Source: Bosea sp. (in: a-proteobacteria) (GTDB lineage: Bacteria; Pseudomonadota; Alphaproteobacteria; Rhizobiales; Beijerinckiaceae). Taken from it: DNA of 64,000 nucleotides. Positions 53,956 through 64,000 of the stretch are shown piece after piece (position 1 is the first letter of the stretch; each line of letters opens with the position of its first letter). The translations under genes were made by a program, and so were the position numbers. The notes beneath the pieces were generated by a model. It made no database searches. It was given only the letters and a program-made list of their open reading frames with translations, and had not been told where the DNA came from. Location of the stretch: NCBI GenBank assembly GCA_023910605.1, contig JAAVVV010000001.1, positions 2,346,698-2,410,697 of the forward strand, in the 5' to 3' direction.

Positions 53956-55286
53956 ATGACTCCACTTTCGAAGTTCCTATCCGTCGCTGCCACAGCGACG
54001 TTCCTGTCCTCGGGTGCGGGCCTTCCGACATTCGCCTGGGCCCAGACCAAGCTCACCATCGCCACGGTCAACAATGGCGACATGATCCGCATGCAGGGGC
54101 TGACGGCAGACTTCACCTCGAAAAACCCGGGCATCACGCTGGAATGGGTGACGCTGGAAGAAAACGTGCTGCGCCAGCGCGTGACAACTGACATTGCCAC
54201 GAAAGGCGGTCAGTTCGATGTGCTTACAATCGGCACGTACGAGGTGCCGATCTGGGCCAAGAGCGGCTGGCTTGTGCCACTCGACGGGCTCGGCGCCGAC
54301 TATGACTCAACGACCTGCTTCCGGCCATCCGCAGCGGGCTTTCATACGAGGGCAAGCTGTTTGCATCACCGTTCTACGGTGAAAGCTCCATGGTTATGTA
54401 CCGCAAGGACCTCATGGACAAGGCCGGGCTGAAGATGCCCGATGCGCCGACCTGGACCTTCATCGCGGAGGCCGCCCGCAAGATGACGGACAAGGCGACC
54501 GGCACCTTCGGCATCTGCCTGCGTGGCAAGGCTGGTTGGGGCGAGAACATGGCGTTCTTGACCGCCGCATCGAACTCCTTCGGCGCGCGCTGGTTCGACG
54601 AGCAGTGGAAGCCGCAGTTCGATCAGCCCGAATGGAAGGCGACGCTCGATTTCTACGTCAACCTGATGCGGGACGCAGGCCCTCCCGGTGCGTCGTCCAA
54701 TGGCTTCAACGAGAACCTGGCACTGTTCAACGCCGGCAAATGCGGCATGTGGATCGATGCCACTGTCGCAGCGTCGTTCGTCACGAACCCGAAGGAATCT
54801 CAGGTCCATGACAAGGTTGCTTTTGCGCTGGCGCCGGACAACGGCCTTGGCAAGCGGGCTAACTGGCTCTGGGCCTGGTCGCTGGCGGTGCCGGCTGGCT
54901 CCAAAAAGACGGAGGCAGCGCAAAAGTTCATTTCCTGGGCCACCAGCAAGTCGTACCTGCAACTTGTCGCCGCCAAGGAAGGCTGGGCCAACGTGCCGCC
55001 CGGAACCCGCACCTCGCTCTATGCCAACCCGGAATACGCCAAGGTGCCATTCGCCAAGATGACGCTGGATTCGATCAACGCGGCCGATCCATCGAAGCCG
55101 ACAGTCAAGCCGGTGCCGTATGTGGGTGTGCAGTTCGTCGCAATCCCTGAATTTCAGGGCCTCGCCACGACTGTGGGCCAGCTCTTCTCGCAGGCCCTTG
55201 CCGGGGGCATCACAGTCGATGCAGCCCTGAGGCAGGCGCAGGAGACAAGCACACGCGAAATGACCCGCGCCGGCTACATCAAGTAA
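53956..55286 (+). pseudogene. Polyol ABC transporter binding protein, frameshifted
   Basis: A periplasmic solute-binding protein of the sorbitol/mannitol group (SmoE/MtlE-like), about 440 residues if restored. The first frame gives a signal peptide ending FAWAQT and TATVNNGD-like mature sequence up to GLGADYDST. The second frame continues with LLPAIRSGLSYEGKLFASPF, then YGESSMVMYRKDLMDKAGLK, to the stop at 55286. One missing base near 54309-54313, in an A run, joins them. As read, the gene would give a 158-residue truncated product, while the rest of the operon is intact. Either a recent inactivation or a sequence error. Confidence 0.8.
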
Positions 55287-55414
55287 TTCAGGATGCGAAC
55301 TGACCCGGCCCCGCGCGCCTGCCGGCGTGCGAGGCCGGGCATCAGTATCGCGTTTCTACTCCTGAAATCTGCTCTGATGGCCGCGATCCTTGTTCGAGAA
55401 CGCGAGTCACCCCA

Positions 55415-56278
55415 ATGGCGACGCAGCATGCCAACAAACTGAGCCGGCTCGCGGTCGCGCCCTCTGTGGCCGTGTTGCTGGTCTGGATGATCGTGCCGCT
55501 GGGCCTGACCATCTGGTTTTCATTGCTGCGCTACAACCTGCTCAATCCCGGCGGTGAAACCTTCACCGGGCTCGAAAATTTCCGCTATTTCCTGTCGGAT
55601 CCCGCTTTCTTCAAGGCGCTGTTCAACACCCTTCTGGTGGTCTTCAATGTCATCGTGATCAGCATCGTCGGCGGCATCCTGCTGGCTCTGCTGCTCGACC
55701 AGCCGATTTTCGGCCGCAGCATCGTGCGCCTGATGGTCATCGCGCCATTCTTCGTCATGCCAACGGTCTCCGCCCTGGTCTGGAAGAACATGATGATGCA
55801 CCCGGTTTCGGGTATTCTGGCAGCGGGCATGACCGCGATTGGGCTGAAACCGATCGACTGGATTGGCGATCTGCCGCTCACCTCCATCTCCATCATGGTG
55901 TCATGGCAGTGGCTTCCGTTCGCAACGCTGATCCTGCTGACCTCGCTTCAGTCTCTGGACCGGGAGCAGAAGGAGGCGGCAGAGATGGACGGGGCCGGGT
56001 TCCTCTCCCAGTTCATCTTCATCACGCTGCCCCATTTGGCTAGGCCTATTGCTGTCGTGATCCTGATCGAGACAATCTTTCTGCTGAACATCTTTGCCGA
56101 AGTCTATGTCACAGGCACCGGCGGCACGGCGGGGAACCTGTCCTATCTCGTCTACTTCCAGGGCCTGCTGAACTATGACGTAGGGGGTGCATCGGCAGGC
56201 GGCATCATCGCGGTTGTGCTTGCCAACATCGTCGCGATCTTCCTCATTCGCCTCATTGGCAAGAATCTTGAGAACTAA
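55415..56278 (+). CDS. Polyol ABC transporter permease 1
   Basis: A 287-residue inner-membrane permease with six predicted helices of the MalF/SmoF type. PLGLTIWFSLLRYNLLNPGGETFTGLENF is the usual periplasmic entry segment, and EAAEMDGAGFLSQFIFITLP is the EAA loop that contacts the ATPase. It lies between the binding-protein gene and permease 2 and is transcribed with them. The stop codon belongs to the first unit of a 13-bp tandem repeat. Confidence 0.92.
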   Translation: MATQHANKLSRLAVAPSVAVLLVWMIVPLGLTIWFSLLRYNLLNPGGETFTGLENFRYFLSDPAFFKALFNTLLVVFNVIVISIVGGILLALLLDQPIFGRSIVRLMVIAPFFVMPTVSALVWKNMMMHPVSGILAAGMTAIGLKPIDWIGDLPLTSISIMVSWQWLPFATLILLTSLQSLDREQKEAAEMDGAGFLSQFIFITLPHLARPIAVVILIETIFLLNIFAEVYVTGTGGTAGNLSYLVYFQGLLNYDVGGASAGGIIAVVLANIVAIFLIRLIGKNLEN

Positions 56279-56330
56279 TCTTGAGAACTAATCGCGAAAA
56301 CTGAAATTGAACACTAATCTCGATCGCTGA
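56266..56330 (+). repeat. Five degenerate 13-bp tandem units between permease genes
   Basis: Units start at 56266, 56279, 56292, 56305 and 56318. The first two are identical (tcttgagaactaa); the others keep the pattern with more changes (tcgcgaaaactga, aattgaacactaa, tctcgatcgctga). Every unit ends in TAA or TGA. Because 13 is not a multiple of three, stops fall in all three frames. The first unit contains the permease 1 stop, and the array ends two bases before the permease 2 ATG. Confidence 0.85.
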
Positions 56331-56332
56331 GC

Positions 56333-57163
56333 ATGGCACGCCGAACCTCGACGCTTCATCGCATCTTTGTCACTGCACTGGCATGGGTCGTCGGTTTCCT
56401 CATCTTCTTCCCTGTGCTCTGGACCATCCTGACCAGCTTCAAGAGCGAACTCGACGCCTTCTCGCTGCCGCCGAAGTTCCTGTTCTTCCAGTGGACCACG
56501 GAAAACTATGCCGACGTGCAGGCGCGCTCCAACTACCTGCGCTTTGCCATGAATTCCGTGGCGCTGGCGCTGGGCTCGACGCTGGTTGCGCTGCTCTTTG
56601 CGGTTCCGGCCGCCTGGGCCATGGCTTTCCAGCCAACGAAGAAGACCAAGGACCTTCTGATGTGGATGCTGTCGACCAAGATGATGCCGCCAGTGGGAGC
56701 GTTGATCCCGGTTTATCTGCTGTTCCGCGATTTCGGGCTGCTGGATACGCGCGGCGGTCTTATTGTGATCCTTTTCCTGATGAACCTGCCCATCGTGGTC
56801 TGGATGCTCTACACCTATTTCAGGGAAATCCCGGTTGATATCCTGGAAGCAGCGCGCATGGATGGCGCGACGCTGTGGAAGGAGCTGGTGTTCGTGCTGG
56901 CCCCGATGGCGCTGCCCGGCATTGCCTCCACAATGCTGCTCAATGTCATCCTGGCCTGGAACGAGGCATTCTGGACACTGAACCTGACCACATCGAACGC
57001 GGCGCCCCTGACCCAGTTCATCGCCAGCTTTTCGGCGCCGCAAGGATTGTTCTGGGCCAAGCTGTCGGCGGCCTCGACAATGGCCATTGGCCCCATCCTT
57101 ATCCTCGGCTGGTTTGCCCAGAAGCAGTTGGTCCGCGGCCTTACATTCGGAGCGGTGAAATGA
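56333..57163 (+). CDS. Polyol ABC transporter permease 2
   Basis: A 276-residue MalG/SmoG-type permease with six helices. [27 protein letters not shown] and [25 protein letters not shown] (EAA loop) are typical. No Shine-Dalgarno is evident before the ATG; the upstream 65 bases are the 13-bp repeat array. The stop overlaps the ATPase start (ATGA). Confidence 0.92.
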   Translation: MARRTSTLHRIFVTALAWVVGFLIFFPVLWTILTSFKSELDAFSLPPKFLFFQWTTENYADVQARSNYLRFAMNSVALALGSTLVALLFAVPAAWAMAFQPTKKTKDLLMWMLSTKMMPPVGALIPVYLLFRDFGLLDTRGGLIVILFLMNLPIVVWMLYTYFREIPVDILEAARMDGATLWKELVFVLAPMALPGIASTMLLNVILAWNEAFWTLNLTTSNAAPLTQFIASFSAPQGLFWAKLSAASTMAIGPILILGWFAQKQLVRGLTFGAVK

Positions 57164-58167
57164 AGGGGTCCATCCAACTGAGCGGCGTGGAGAAGGCCTT
57201 CGCCGAGGTGAAGGTCATCAAGGGTGTCGACCTTGCAATCAGGGGCGGTGAGTTCGTCGTTTTCGTGGGTCCATCGGGCTGTGGCAAGTCAACCTTGCTC
57301 CGGCTCATCGCAGGTCTCGAAGACACGACCGGTGGCAGCATCCGCATCGATGATGCGGATGTGACCGATCTGCCCGCGGCCAAACGCGGGCTCGCCATGG
57401 TGTTCCAGTCCTACGCGCTCTATCCGCACATGAGCGTGCGCAACAACATCGCCTTTGGTCTGAAGATGGCGAATGTGCCCAAGCCCGAGATTGCCGCCAA
57501 GGTGGAAAAGGCGGCGCGCACGCTGAACCTGACAGATTTTCTTGATCGCAAGCCTGCCCAGCTCTCCGGCGGGCAGCGTCAGCGCGTCGCCATAGGACGC
57601 GCCATCGTGCGTGAACCCAAGGCGTTCCTGTTCGATGAGCCGCTGTCCAACCTTGACGCCTCGCTGCGCGTGCAGATGCGGCTCGAGATCGCCCAACTCC
57701 ACCAATCACTGAAATCGACGATGGTTTACGTTACCCACGACCAGGTGGAAGCCATGACGATGGCTGATCGCATCGTCGTGCTCGACAAGGGACAGGTGCA
57801 GCAGGTCGGCACGCCGCTTGAACTCTACAACCGGCCGGACAACCTGTTTGTCGCTGGCTTCATCGGTTCGCCGCGCATGAACCTCATCTGCGCTGGCGAG
57901 GCAAGCGGCCGTTATGGCGCGGCGACCATCGGCATCAGGCCGGAGCACATCACGCTCGATCAGGCAGGGCCGCATGCCGGCACGATCCGGCTGGCGGAAC
58001 ATCTGGGCTCAGACACGTTCCTGCATCTCGATGCTGGCGAGCTTGGTCCAGTGGTGGTGCGAGCCACTGGCGAATTCGCAGCAGAAGCGGGCGGTGTGGC
58101 GCGTTTCGCCTTCCCGCCTGAACGCATCCACCGCTTCGATTCAGCAGGGAAAGTCATGCGCACGTGA
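57160..58167 (+). CDS. Polyol ABC transporter ATP-binding protein
   Basis: A 335-residue MalK/SmoK-type ATPase. Walker A is GPSGCGKST (about residues 37-45), the signature [14 protein letters not shown] and Walker [13 protein letters not shown] follow, and the H-loop is [10 protein letters not shown]-terminal TOBE domain (about residues 240-335) is present. The ATG at 57160 overlaps the permease stop and gives the family N-terminus. Its own stop overlaps the GTG start of the dehydrogenase gene. Confidence 0.94.
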   Translation: MKGSIQLSGVEKAFAEVKVIKGVDLAIRGGEFVVFVGPSGCGKSTLLRLIAGLEDTTGGSIRIDDADVTDLPAAKRGLAMVFQSYALYPHMSVRNNIAFGLKMANVPKPEIAAKVEKAARTLNLTDFLDRKPAQLSGGQRQRVAIGRAIVREPKAFLFDEPLSNLDASLRVQMRLEIAQLHQSLKSTMVYVTHDQVEAMTMADRIVVLDKGQVQQVGTPLELYNRPDNLFVAGFIGSPRMNLICAGEASGRYGAATIGIRPEHITLDQAGPHAGTIRLAEHLGSDTFLHLDAGELGPVVVRATGEFAAEAGGVARFAFPPERIHRFDSAGKVMRT

Positions 58168-58921
58168 GGCTTGCCGGAAAGACTGCAATCATCACTGGCG
58201 GGGCGCGCGGCATCGGTCGGGCCATCGCCGAGGGATACGCCGCAGAAGGTGCGCGCGTCTGCATCGCGGACATCAATGGTGCGGATGCAAAGTCCACCGC
58301 CGCCGCGATTGGCTCGGGCGCATTCGCGCTGAGTCTGGATGTGACGAGCGCCGCATCCATCGCCGGGTGCGTCGCCGATATGGAGCGCATCGCCGGCGGC
58401 GTCGACATCCTGGTGAACAACGCCGCCATCTTCGACATGGGGCCGCTGACCGAAATCACCGAGGCAAGCTATGACCGCGTTTTCGCCGTCAACGTCAAAG
58501 GCGCGCTGTTCATGCTGCAGGCCGTGGCCAAGTCGATGGTCGCGGCCGGCAAGGGTGGCAAGATCATCAACATGGCATCGCAGGCCGGCCGACGGGGCGA
58601 GGCGTTGGTCGCGGTCTATTGCGCCTCGAAGGCGGCCGTCATCAGCCTTACGCAATCGGCCGGCCTCGCCCTTATCGGACACGGCATCAACGTCAACGGC
58701 ATCTCGCCCGGCGTTGTCGACACGCCGATGTGGACCGAGGTTGACGCCATGTTCGCGCGGCACGAAAACCGTCCGCCCGGCGAGAAGAAGCGTCTCGTGG
58801 GCGAAGGCGTGCCTTTCGGCCGCATGGGCAAGCCCGAGGATCATGTGGGATGCGCCATCTTTCTCGCATCCGGTGAAAGTGACTATGTCGTGGCGCAGAC
58901 ATTCAATGTTGATGGCGGCCA

Positions 58922-58934
<13 letters not shown>
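58164..58934 (+). CDS. smoS: Sorbitol dehydrogenase, SDR type (SmoS-like)
   Basis: A 256-residue short-chain dehydrogenase. The NAD-binding [10 protein letters not shown] motif, LVNNAAI, the catalytic Ser in [12 protein letters not shown] and Tyr-x-x-x-Lys in VYCASKAAV are all present. It closely resembles SmoS, which oxidises D-glucitol to fructose and galactitol to tagatose. A GTG start at 58164 overlaps the ATPase stop (GTGA); no upstream ATG fits. The operon context supports a polyol substrate. Confidence 0.9.
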
Positions 58935-60421
<1,487 letters not shown>

Positions 60422-60427
60422 CCGGCC

Positions 60428-61888
60428 ATGCATGTCATCGGCATCGATATCGGAACCTCAGCCGTCAAGGCAGTTCTGGTGGATGAAGGCCAGACAGTTG
60501 TTGCAACGGGGGAAGCGTCGCTGGAATGGCGTTCGCCCCATCCCGGCTGGTCCGAACAGGACCCGGAGGACTGGTGGATGGCCACGCTCCGGGCGCTGGC
60601 TGGCCTGAGATCTGATTGTGGCACGGCCTGGAGCGACGTGACGGCCATCGGCCTGTCAGGCCAGATGCATGGTGCCGTGACGCTTGATGCTGCCGGACAG
60701 GTGCTGCGCCCGGCGATCCTGTGGAATGACGGACGCAGCGCTGCGGAATGCCATGTGCTCGAGAGCGCGATGCCCGGCCTTGGCATGGTTGCAGGCGCGC
60801 CCGCCATGCCGGGGTTCACGGCCCCAAAACTGCTCTGGATGCAGCGCAATGAACCTGAGTTGTTCCGGCGCATAGCCCACGTGCTGCTACCCAAGGACTT
60901 CATTCGGCTGAAGCTGACCGGAAGCTATGCGACCGACCTCTCTGACGCTGCTGGCACCCTCTGGCTTGATCAGGCGGCCCGCGATTGGTCCGCCCAACTG
61001 ATCGCGGCATCCAGCCTCGCGCCATCGCAAATGCCGCCTGTCCATGAGGGCATCGCCATCAGCGGCCGGCTGCTGCCCGGCGTCGCCGCACAACTCGGAT
61101 TGCCGGACGGCGTCGCGGTAGCCGCTGGCGCGGGCGATGCAGCGGCGGGCGCTGTCGGCATCGGGGCGGTGGACGATGGTGATGCGTTTCTGTCGCTCGG
61201 AACATCGGCGCAGCTTTTCGTTGCGACCGCCAGCTATCGGCCTTGCCCGCAGAAGTTTCTGCATGCCTACTGCCACGCCGTTCCAGACCGTTGGTTCCAG
61301 ATGGCGGCCATGCTCAACGGCGCCGTATGCTTGGCATGGATCGCGCAGCAATTGGGTGAGGGCGACATCCAGCTTCTGCTTGATCGGACTGAGGCGACCG
61401 CGCCGCGCCCCTCCGGCCTCGTGTTCTTGCCCTACCTCTCCGGAGAGCGCACTCCGCACAATGATCCACAGGCGCGGGGAGCCTTCATCGGCCTCGACCA
61501 GGCCACAACACCGTATTCCATGGTCCGCGCCGTCCTCGAAGGCGTCGCCTTTTCCTGTGTCGACGCGAGGGACTGCCTTTCGGGCGCAGGCACCGAGCTT
61601 TCCGCGCTCAGCGTCATCGGCGGCGGATCACAATCCACCTTCTGGATGACCATCATTGCCTCCGCGCTGAACATGCCGCTCATTCGCCACCACGGTGGCG
61701 AGAAAGGCCCGGCCTTCGGAGCAGCGCGCCTTGCCCGGCTGGCAATCACACAGGAGCCCGTCGCCCAGGTCTGCAGCAAACCGCCGATCCGCGACATGTT
61801 CGCGCCAGACTCCGAACTGGCCGGGCTCTACGCCGAGCGCCTGCCCCGTTTCCGCGACCTCTATGCCAGATTGAAGGGTGCTTTCTAG
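60428..61888 (+). CDS. xylB: Xylulokinase
   Basis: A 486-residue FGGY-family kinase. GIDIGTSAVKAVLVDEG is the phosphate-1 motif, GLSGQMHGAVTLD the substrate contact, and LSLGTSAQLFVA plus VIGGGSQSTFWM the ATP-site motifs. It phosphorylates D-xylulose, the product of D-arabitol oxidation by MtlK, for entry to the pentose-phosphate pathway. It is six bases downstream of mtlK. Confidence 0.94.
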   Translation: MHVIGIDIGTSAVKAVLVDEGQTVVATGEASLEWRSPHPGWSEQDPEDWWMATLRALAGLRSDCGTAWSDVTAIGLSGQMHGAVTLDAAGQVLRPAILWNDGRSAAECHVLESAMPGLGMVAGAPAMPGFTAPKLLWMQRNEPELFRRIAHVLLPKDFIRLKLTGSYATDLSDAAGTLWLDQAARDWSAQLIAASSLAPSQMPPVHEGIAISGRLLPGVAAQLGLPDGVAVAAGAGDAAAGAVGIGAVDDGDAFLSLGTSAQLFVATASYRPCPQKFLHAYCHAVPDRWFQMAAMLNGAVCLAWIAQQLGEGDIQLLLDRTEATAPRPSGLVFLPYLSGERTPHNDPQARGAFIGLDQATTPYSMVRAVLEGVAFSCVDARDCLSGAGTELSALSVIGGGSQSTFWMTIIASALNMPLIRHHGGEKGPAFGAARLARLAITQEPVAQVCSKPPIRDMFAPDSELAGLYAERLPRFRDLYARLKGAF

Positions 61889-61945
61889 ACGCGCGCCAGA
61901 TCGTCCCGTCACAACAGCAGTGAGCATTGATTGTTCACAAAATCG

Positions 61946-61963
61946 GCGCCCGCTTTTGGGCGC
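61946..61963. terminator. Possible hairpin between convergent genes
   Basis: gcgccc and gggcgc pair around the loop gctttt between xylB and the convergent kinase gene. The stem is short and no long T run follows, so terminator function is only possible. Confidence 0.35.
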
Positions 61964-61982
61964 AACGCTCTTAACCCGATTG

Positions 61983-62948
61983 TCAGTCTGCCATCGCGGT
62001 GCGACCAAGCTCGCTCAGAAATGGTGCAATATCTGCCGCCGTTGGCGGATCAGCGCCTTGCCGACGGCACGTATGCGAAGCTGCCCATATGGCGCGCCGG
62101 ATGATCGTCGCAATCTCATCCTGGCTCATGCTTGAGATCAGGGCGCGCGACCTGCCACCATGTTCGAGCAATGCAGCGATCAGCTGGGCCTGGAAAGCGT
62201 CGCCTGCACCGACTGTGTCATTCACCTCAGTGACCGGAGCCGACATCGCAAACTCGCCGCTGCGGTGGAAGGCAACCGCCCCTTTCGGCCCACGCGTCAG
62301 AACCACGAGCGCCGGGCCCTGCAAGGCACATTCACGCGCGACATCGACGGGATCACGGTCGGGCCACAGCGCGGTCAGATCCTCGTCGCTGGCCTTGAGC
62401 GCACTGACGACAGGCAGGAGCGCTGCGACGCGCGCCTTCCAGACCGCCGTGCGCGGCTCCACCGTCAGGCGAACGTTCAGGTCATAGGTGACCAGGCGAC
62501 CCTGTTCACGTTCAGCCAGTGCCTGGAAGCATGCGGATGTGACAGGTGCGACTGCCGCATAGGAGCCCAGATGCATGCCGACGACATCGGCGCCGAATGG
62601 CGACAAATTGTCAATCGACAGGCGTTCATCCTGGCCAGTCTGATAGAATGAATAACTCGGAGAGCCATCATCATTGAGACCGACCAAGCTGAGCGTGGTC
62701 AGCCCCGCGCTCTCCAGAAGAAAACGGGCCGATACGTTTTCGGTGGCCAGACGCGCGCGCAACGCTGTGCCAAGGACATCACGGGGGATGGCCGATAGGA
62801 GGCCGCAGCTCACATCCATGCGCCCCAGTCCAATCGCGACATTGAAGGGTGAGCCACCTGGAACCGCCCTCAGCACGACCTTGCCGCCCGGGTCCGGCTT
62901 TCCGTTTGCAAAAAGGTCGTAAAGGGCTTCTCCGCAGACAACGAACAT
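61983..62948 (-). CDS. PfkB-family sugar kinase, probable fructokinase
   Basis: A 321-residue ribokinase-fold kinase. GGSPFNVAIGLGRM is the first PfkB signature and NDTVGAGDAFQAQLIAALLEHG the second, with the catalytic Asp. The N-terminal VVCGEALYDLF is typical of bacterial fructokinases. Fructose is the product of both polyol dehydrogenases, so phosphorylation to fructose 6-phosphate would complete the pathway. It is convergent with, not part of, the operon. Confidence 0.88.
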   Translation of the reverse strand: MFVVCGEALYDLFANGKPDPGGKVVLRAVPGGSPFNVAIGLGRMDVSCGLLSAIPRDVLGTALRARLATENVSARFLLESAGLTTLSLVGLNDDGSPSYSFYQTGQDERLSIDNLSPFGADVVGMHLGSYAAVAPVTSACFQALAEREQGRLVTYDLNVRLTVEPRTAVWKARVAALLPVVSALKASDEDLTALWPDRDPVDVARECALQGPALVVLTRGPKGAVAFHRSGEFAMSAPVTEVNDTVGAGDAFQAQLIAALLEHGGRSRALISSMSQDEIATIIRRAIWAASHTCRRQGADPPTAADIAPFLSELGRTAMAD

Positions 62949-63368
62949 TCAGCCACCTCCCCGTCGCGCAGATTTCATGTCCGGCATGTCTTGCTGGCAG
63001 ACTGCCACATCTTCCCTTGCATTTGTCATCTTGCCGCCATCCATCGTTTGCCTGCGGGAAGGCCAGGCCACAAGTCGGCTTTCCTTGAAGACACCAAAAC
63101 AACCTATGTCAATCGCCCCCCTGCCCTCGGCATCGTCACCCGCCAGGGCGCGCCACGCTGGAGTATAATGCCAACATAAACCTGGGCGCCCGTCGTCCAT
63201 GTCTCCTGGCCCTTCCGCGAGGCGGTGAGCGCCTGCGCGGCCAGCTTCTGCTGGAGCGATCGGCCGCCGGCGCCGTGGCCGGTTCCTCGCCAGGGCGGAG
63301 CGGCAGCGCGGTTCCCATTGCTGACGGTTTCGGCTAGACAGCGCGCGCACGCTCGCATCGGAAACTCC
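62949..63368. other. Gap between fructokinase and rimO
   Basis: About 420 bases between divergent genes. Overlapping short frames exist on both strands, but none has family resemblance, so I call no gene. Promoters of both flanking genes should lie here. Confidence 0.45.
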
Positions 63369-64000
63369 ATGAACGCTCCCGCTCCCAAGATTTCATTCGT
63401 CTCGCTCGGCTGCCCCAAGGCGCTGGTGGATTCGGAGCGGATCATCACGTCGCTGCGCTCGGAAGGCTATGAGCTGACGCGCACCCATGCCGGCGCCGAT
63501 CTGGTGATCGTCAACACCTGCGGCTTCCTCGATTCAGCCAAGGCGGAGTCGCTCGACAACATCGGCCGCGCGCTCTCCGAGAATGGCAAGGTGATCGTCA
63601 CCGGCTGCATGGGCGCGGAGCCGGAACAGATCACGGAGCGCTTTCCCAACGTGCTCGCCATCACCGGCCCCCAGGCTTACGAGAGCGTGCTGGGCGCCGT
63701 GCACGCGGCGCTGCCACCAGCCCATGATCCGTTCCTTGATCTGGTGCCCGCGCAAGGCGTGAAGCTAACGCCGCGCCATTATGCCTATCTCAAGATTTCA
63801 GAGGGCTGCAACAACCGGTGCAGCTTCTGCATCATCCCGAAGCTGCGGGGTGATCTGGTCTCGCGCCCGGCCGGCGAAGTGCTGCGCGAAGCCGAGAAAC
63901 TCGTCGCCGCAGGCGTCAAGGAACTTCTGGTCATCTCGCAGGACACGAGCGCCTATGGCGTCGATCTGCGCTATGCGCCGAGCCTCTTCAAGGACCGCGA
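63369..64000 (+). CDS. rimO: Ribosomal protein S12 methylthiotransferase, 3' end outside window
   Basis: The first 210 residues of RimO, which methylthiolates an Asp of ribosomal protein S12. The N-terminal UPF0004 domain has its three cluster-ligand cysteines at C15 ([12 protein letters not shown]), C51 ([10 protein letters not shown]) and C80 (TGCMGAE). The radical-SAM cluster motif CNNRCSFC gives C147, C151 and C154. The [12 protein letters not shown] form is typical of RimO rather than MiaB. The reading frame is open at the window edge, so the gene is partial only because the window ends. Confidence 0.95.
   Translation, partial: MNAPAPKISFVSLGCPKALVDSERIITSLRSEGYELTRTHAGADLVIVNTCGFLDSAKAESLDNIGRALSENGKVIVTGCMGAEPEQITERFPNVLAITGPQAYESVLGAVHAALPPAHDPFLDLVPAQGVKLTPRHYAYLKISEGCNNRCSFCIIPKLRGDLVSRPAGEVLREAEKLVAAGVKELLVISQDTSAYGVDLRYAPSLFKDR

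Noticed and set aside
62949..63368. Overlapping short open frames on both strands before rimO
   Set aside because: None shows conserved motifs or good start signals, and several overlap one another or the rimO start.

Overview
The window looks like chromosome from a GC-rich alphaproteobacterium, most likely of the order Hyphomicrobiales (Rhizobiales). The main reasons are gene orders familiar from that order (tmk-holB-metG-tatD-MBL hydrolase; accC-accB-aroQ-DsbA-like; rne next to an AMIN-type amidase, PBP1A and prfB), an RNase E with a long acidic insertion in its S1 domain, and polyol ABC and TRAP uptake systems. The genus cannot be fixed from the sequence alone.

Region by region. Bases 1-4200 are an insertion-scarred edge: a partial unknown gene, a truncated ISAs1-type transposase, a GNAT acetyltransferase whose upstream region has been split by a complete IS66 element with a perfect 8-bp target duplication, and tRNA-Ser(UGA). 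Bases 4.3-34.0 kb are core genome: cell-wall genes (RlpA, D,D-carboxypeptidase, amidase, PBP1A, M23 peptidase), replication and translation genes (tmk, holB, metG, prfB with its +1 frameshift), fatty-acid and aromatic biosynthesis (accBC, aroQ), rne, a large AsmA-like protein and guaA.

From the 3' end of guaA to about 51.8 kb the window is accessory. A severed tyrosine integrase sits directly behind guaA, which is a known island insertion site. It is followed by a decayed metallopeptidase gene, a 3' remnant of a D-erythronate-dehydrogenase-like gene, the four-carbon sugar-acid genes otnK-otnC-otnI, an IS481-like scar and a convergent DctPQM TRAP transporter. Next come hicAB with a frameshifted toxin gene, and a tightly packed persulfide/sulfite operon (two YeeE/YedE halves, persulfide dioxygenase, 1-Cys peroxiredoxin, DUF442 rhodanese-like protein, SulP permease). 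A cytochrome b561 gene and a P-type ATPase gene diverge after that. The ATPase gene ends inside an internally deleted IS5-type transposase.

From 51.9 kb on are nnrU, tgt (without the usual zinc cysteines) and a sorbitol/mannitol/arabitol operon: binding protein, two permeases, ATPase, SmoS-like dehydrogenase, mannitol dehydrogenase, xylulokinase, with a convergent fructokinase. The binding-protein gene carries a one-base frameshift as read, and a degenerate 13-bp tandem repeat separates the two permease genes. The window ends inside rimO.

No CRISPR array, prophage or wholly novel multi-gene system was found. The most notable points are the assembled but decaying accessory block behind guaA, the composition of the persulfide operon, and several precise lesions (hicA, the binding protein, the IS5 and integrase scars).
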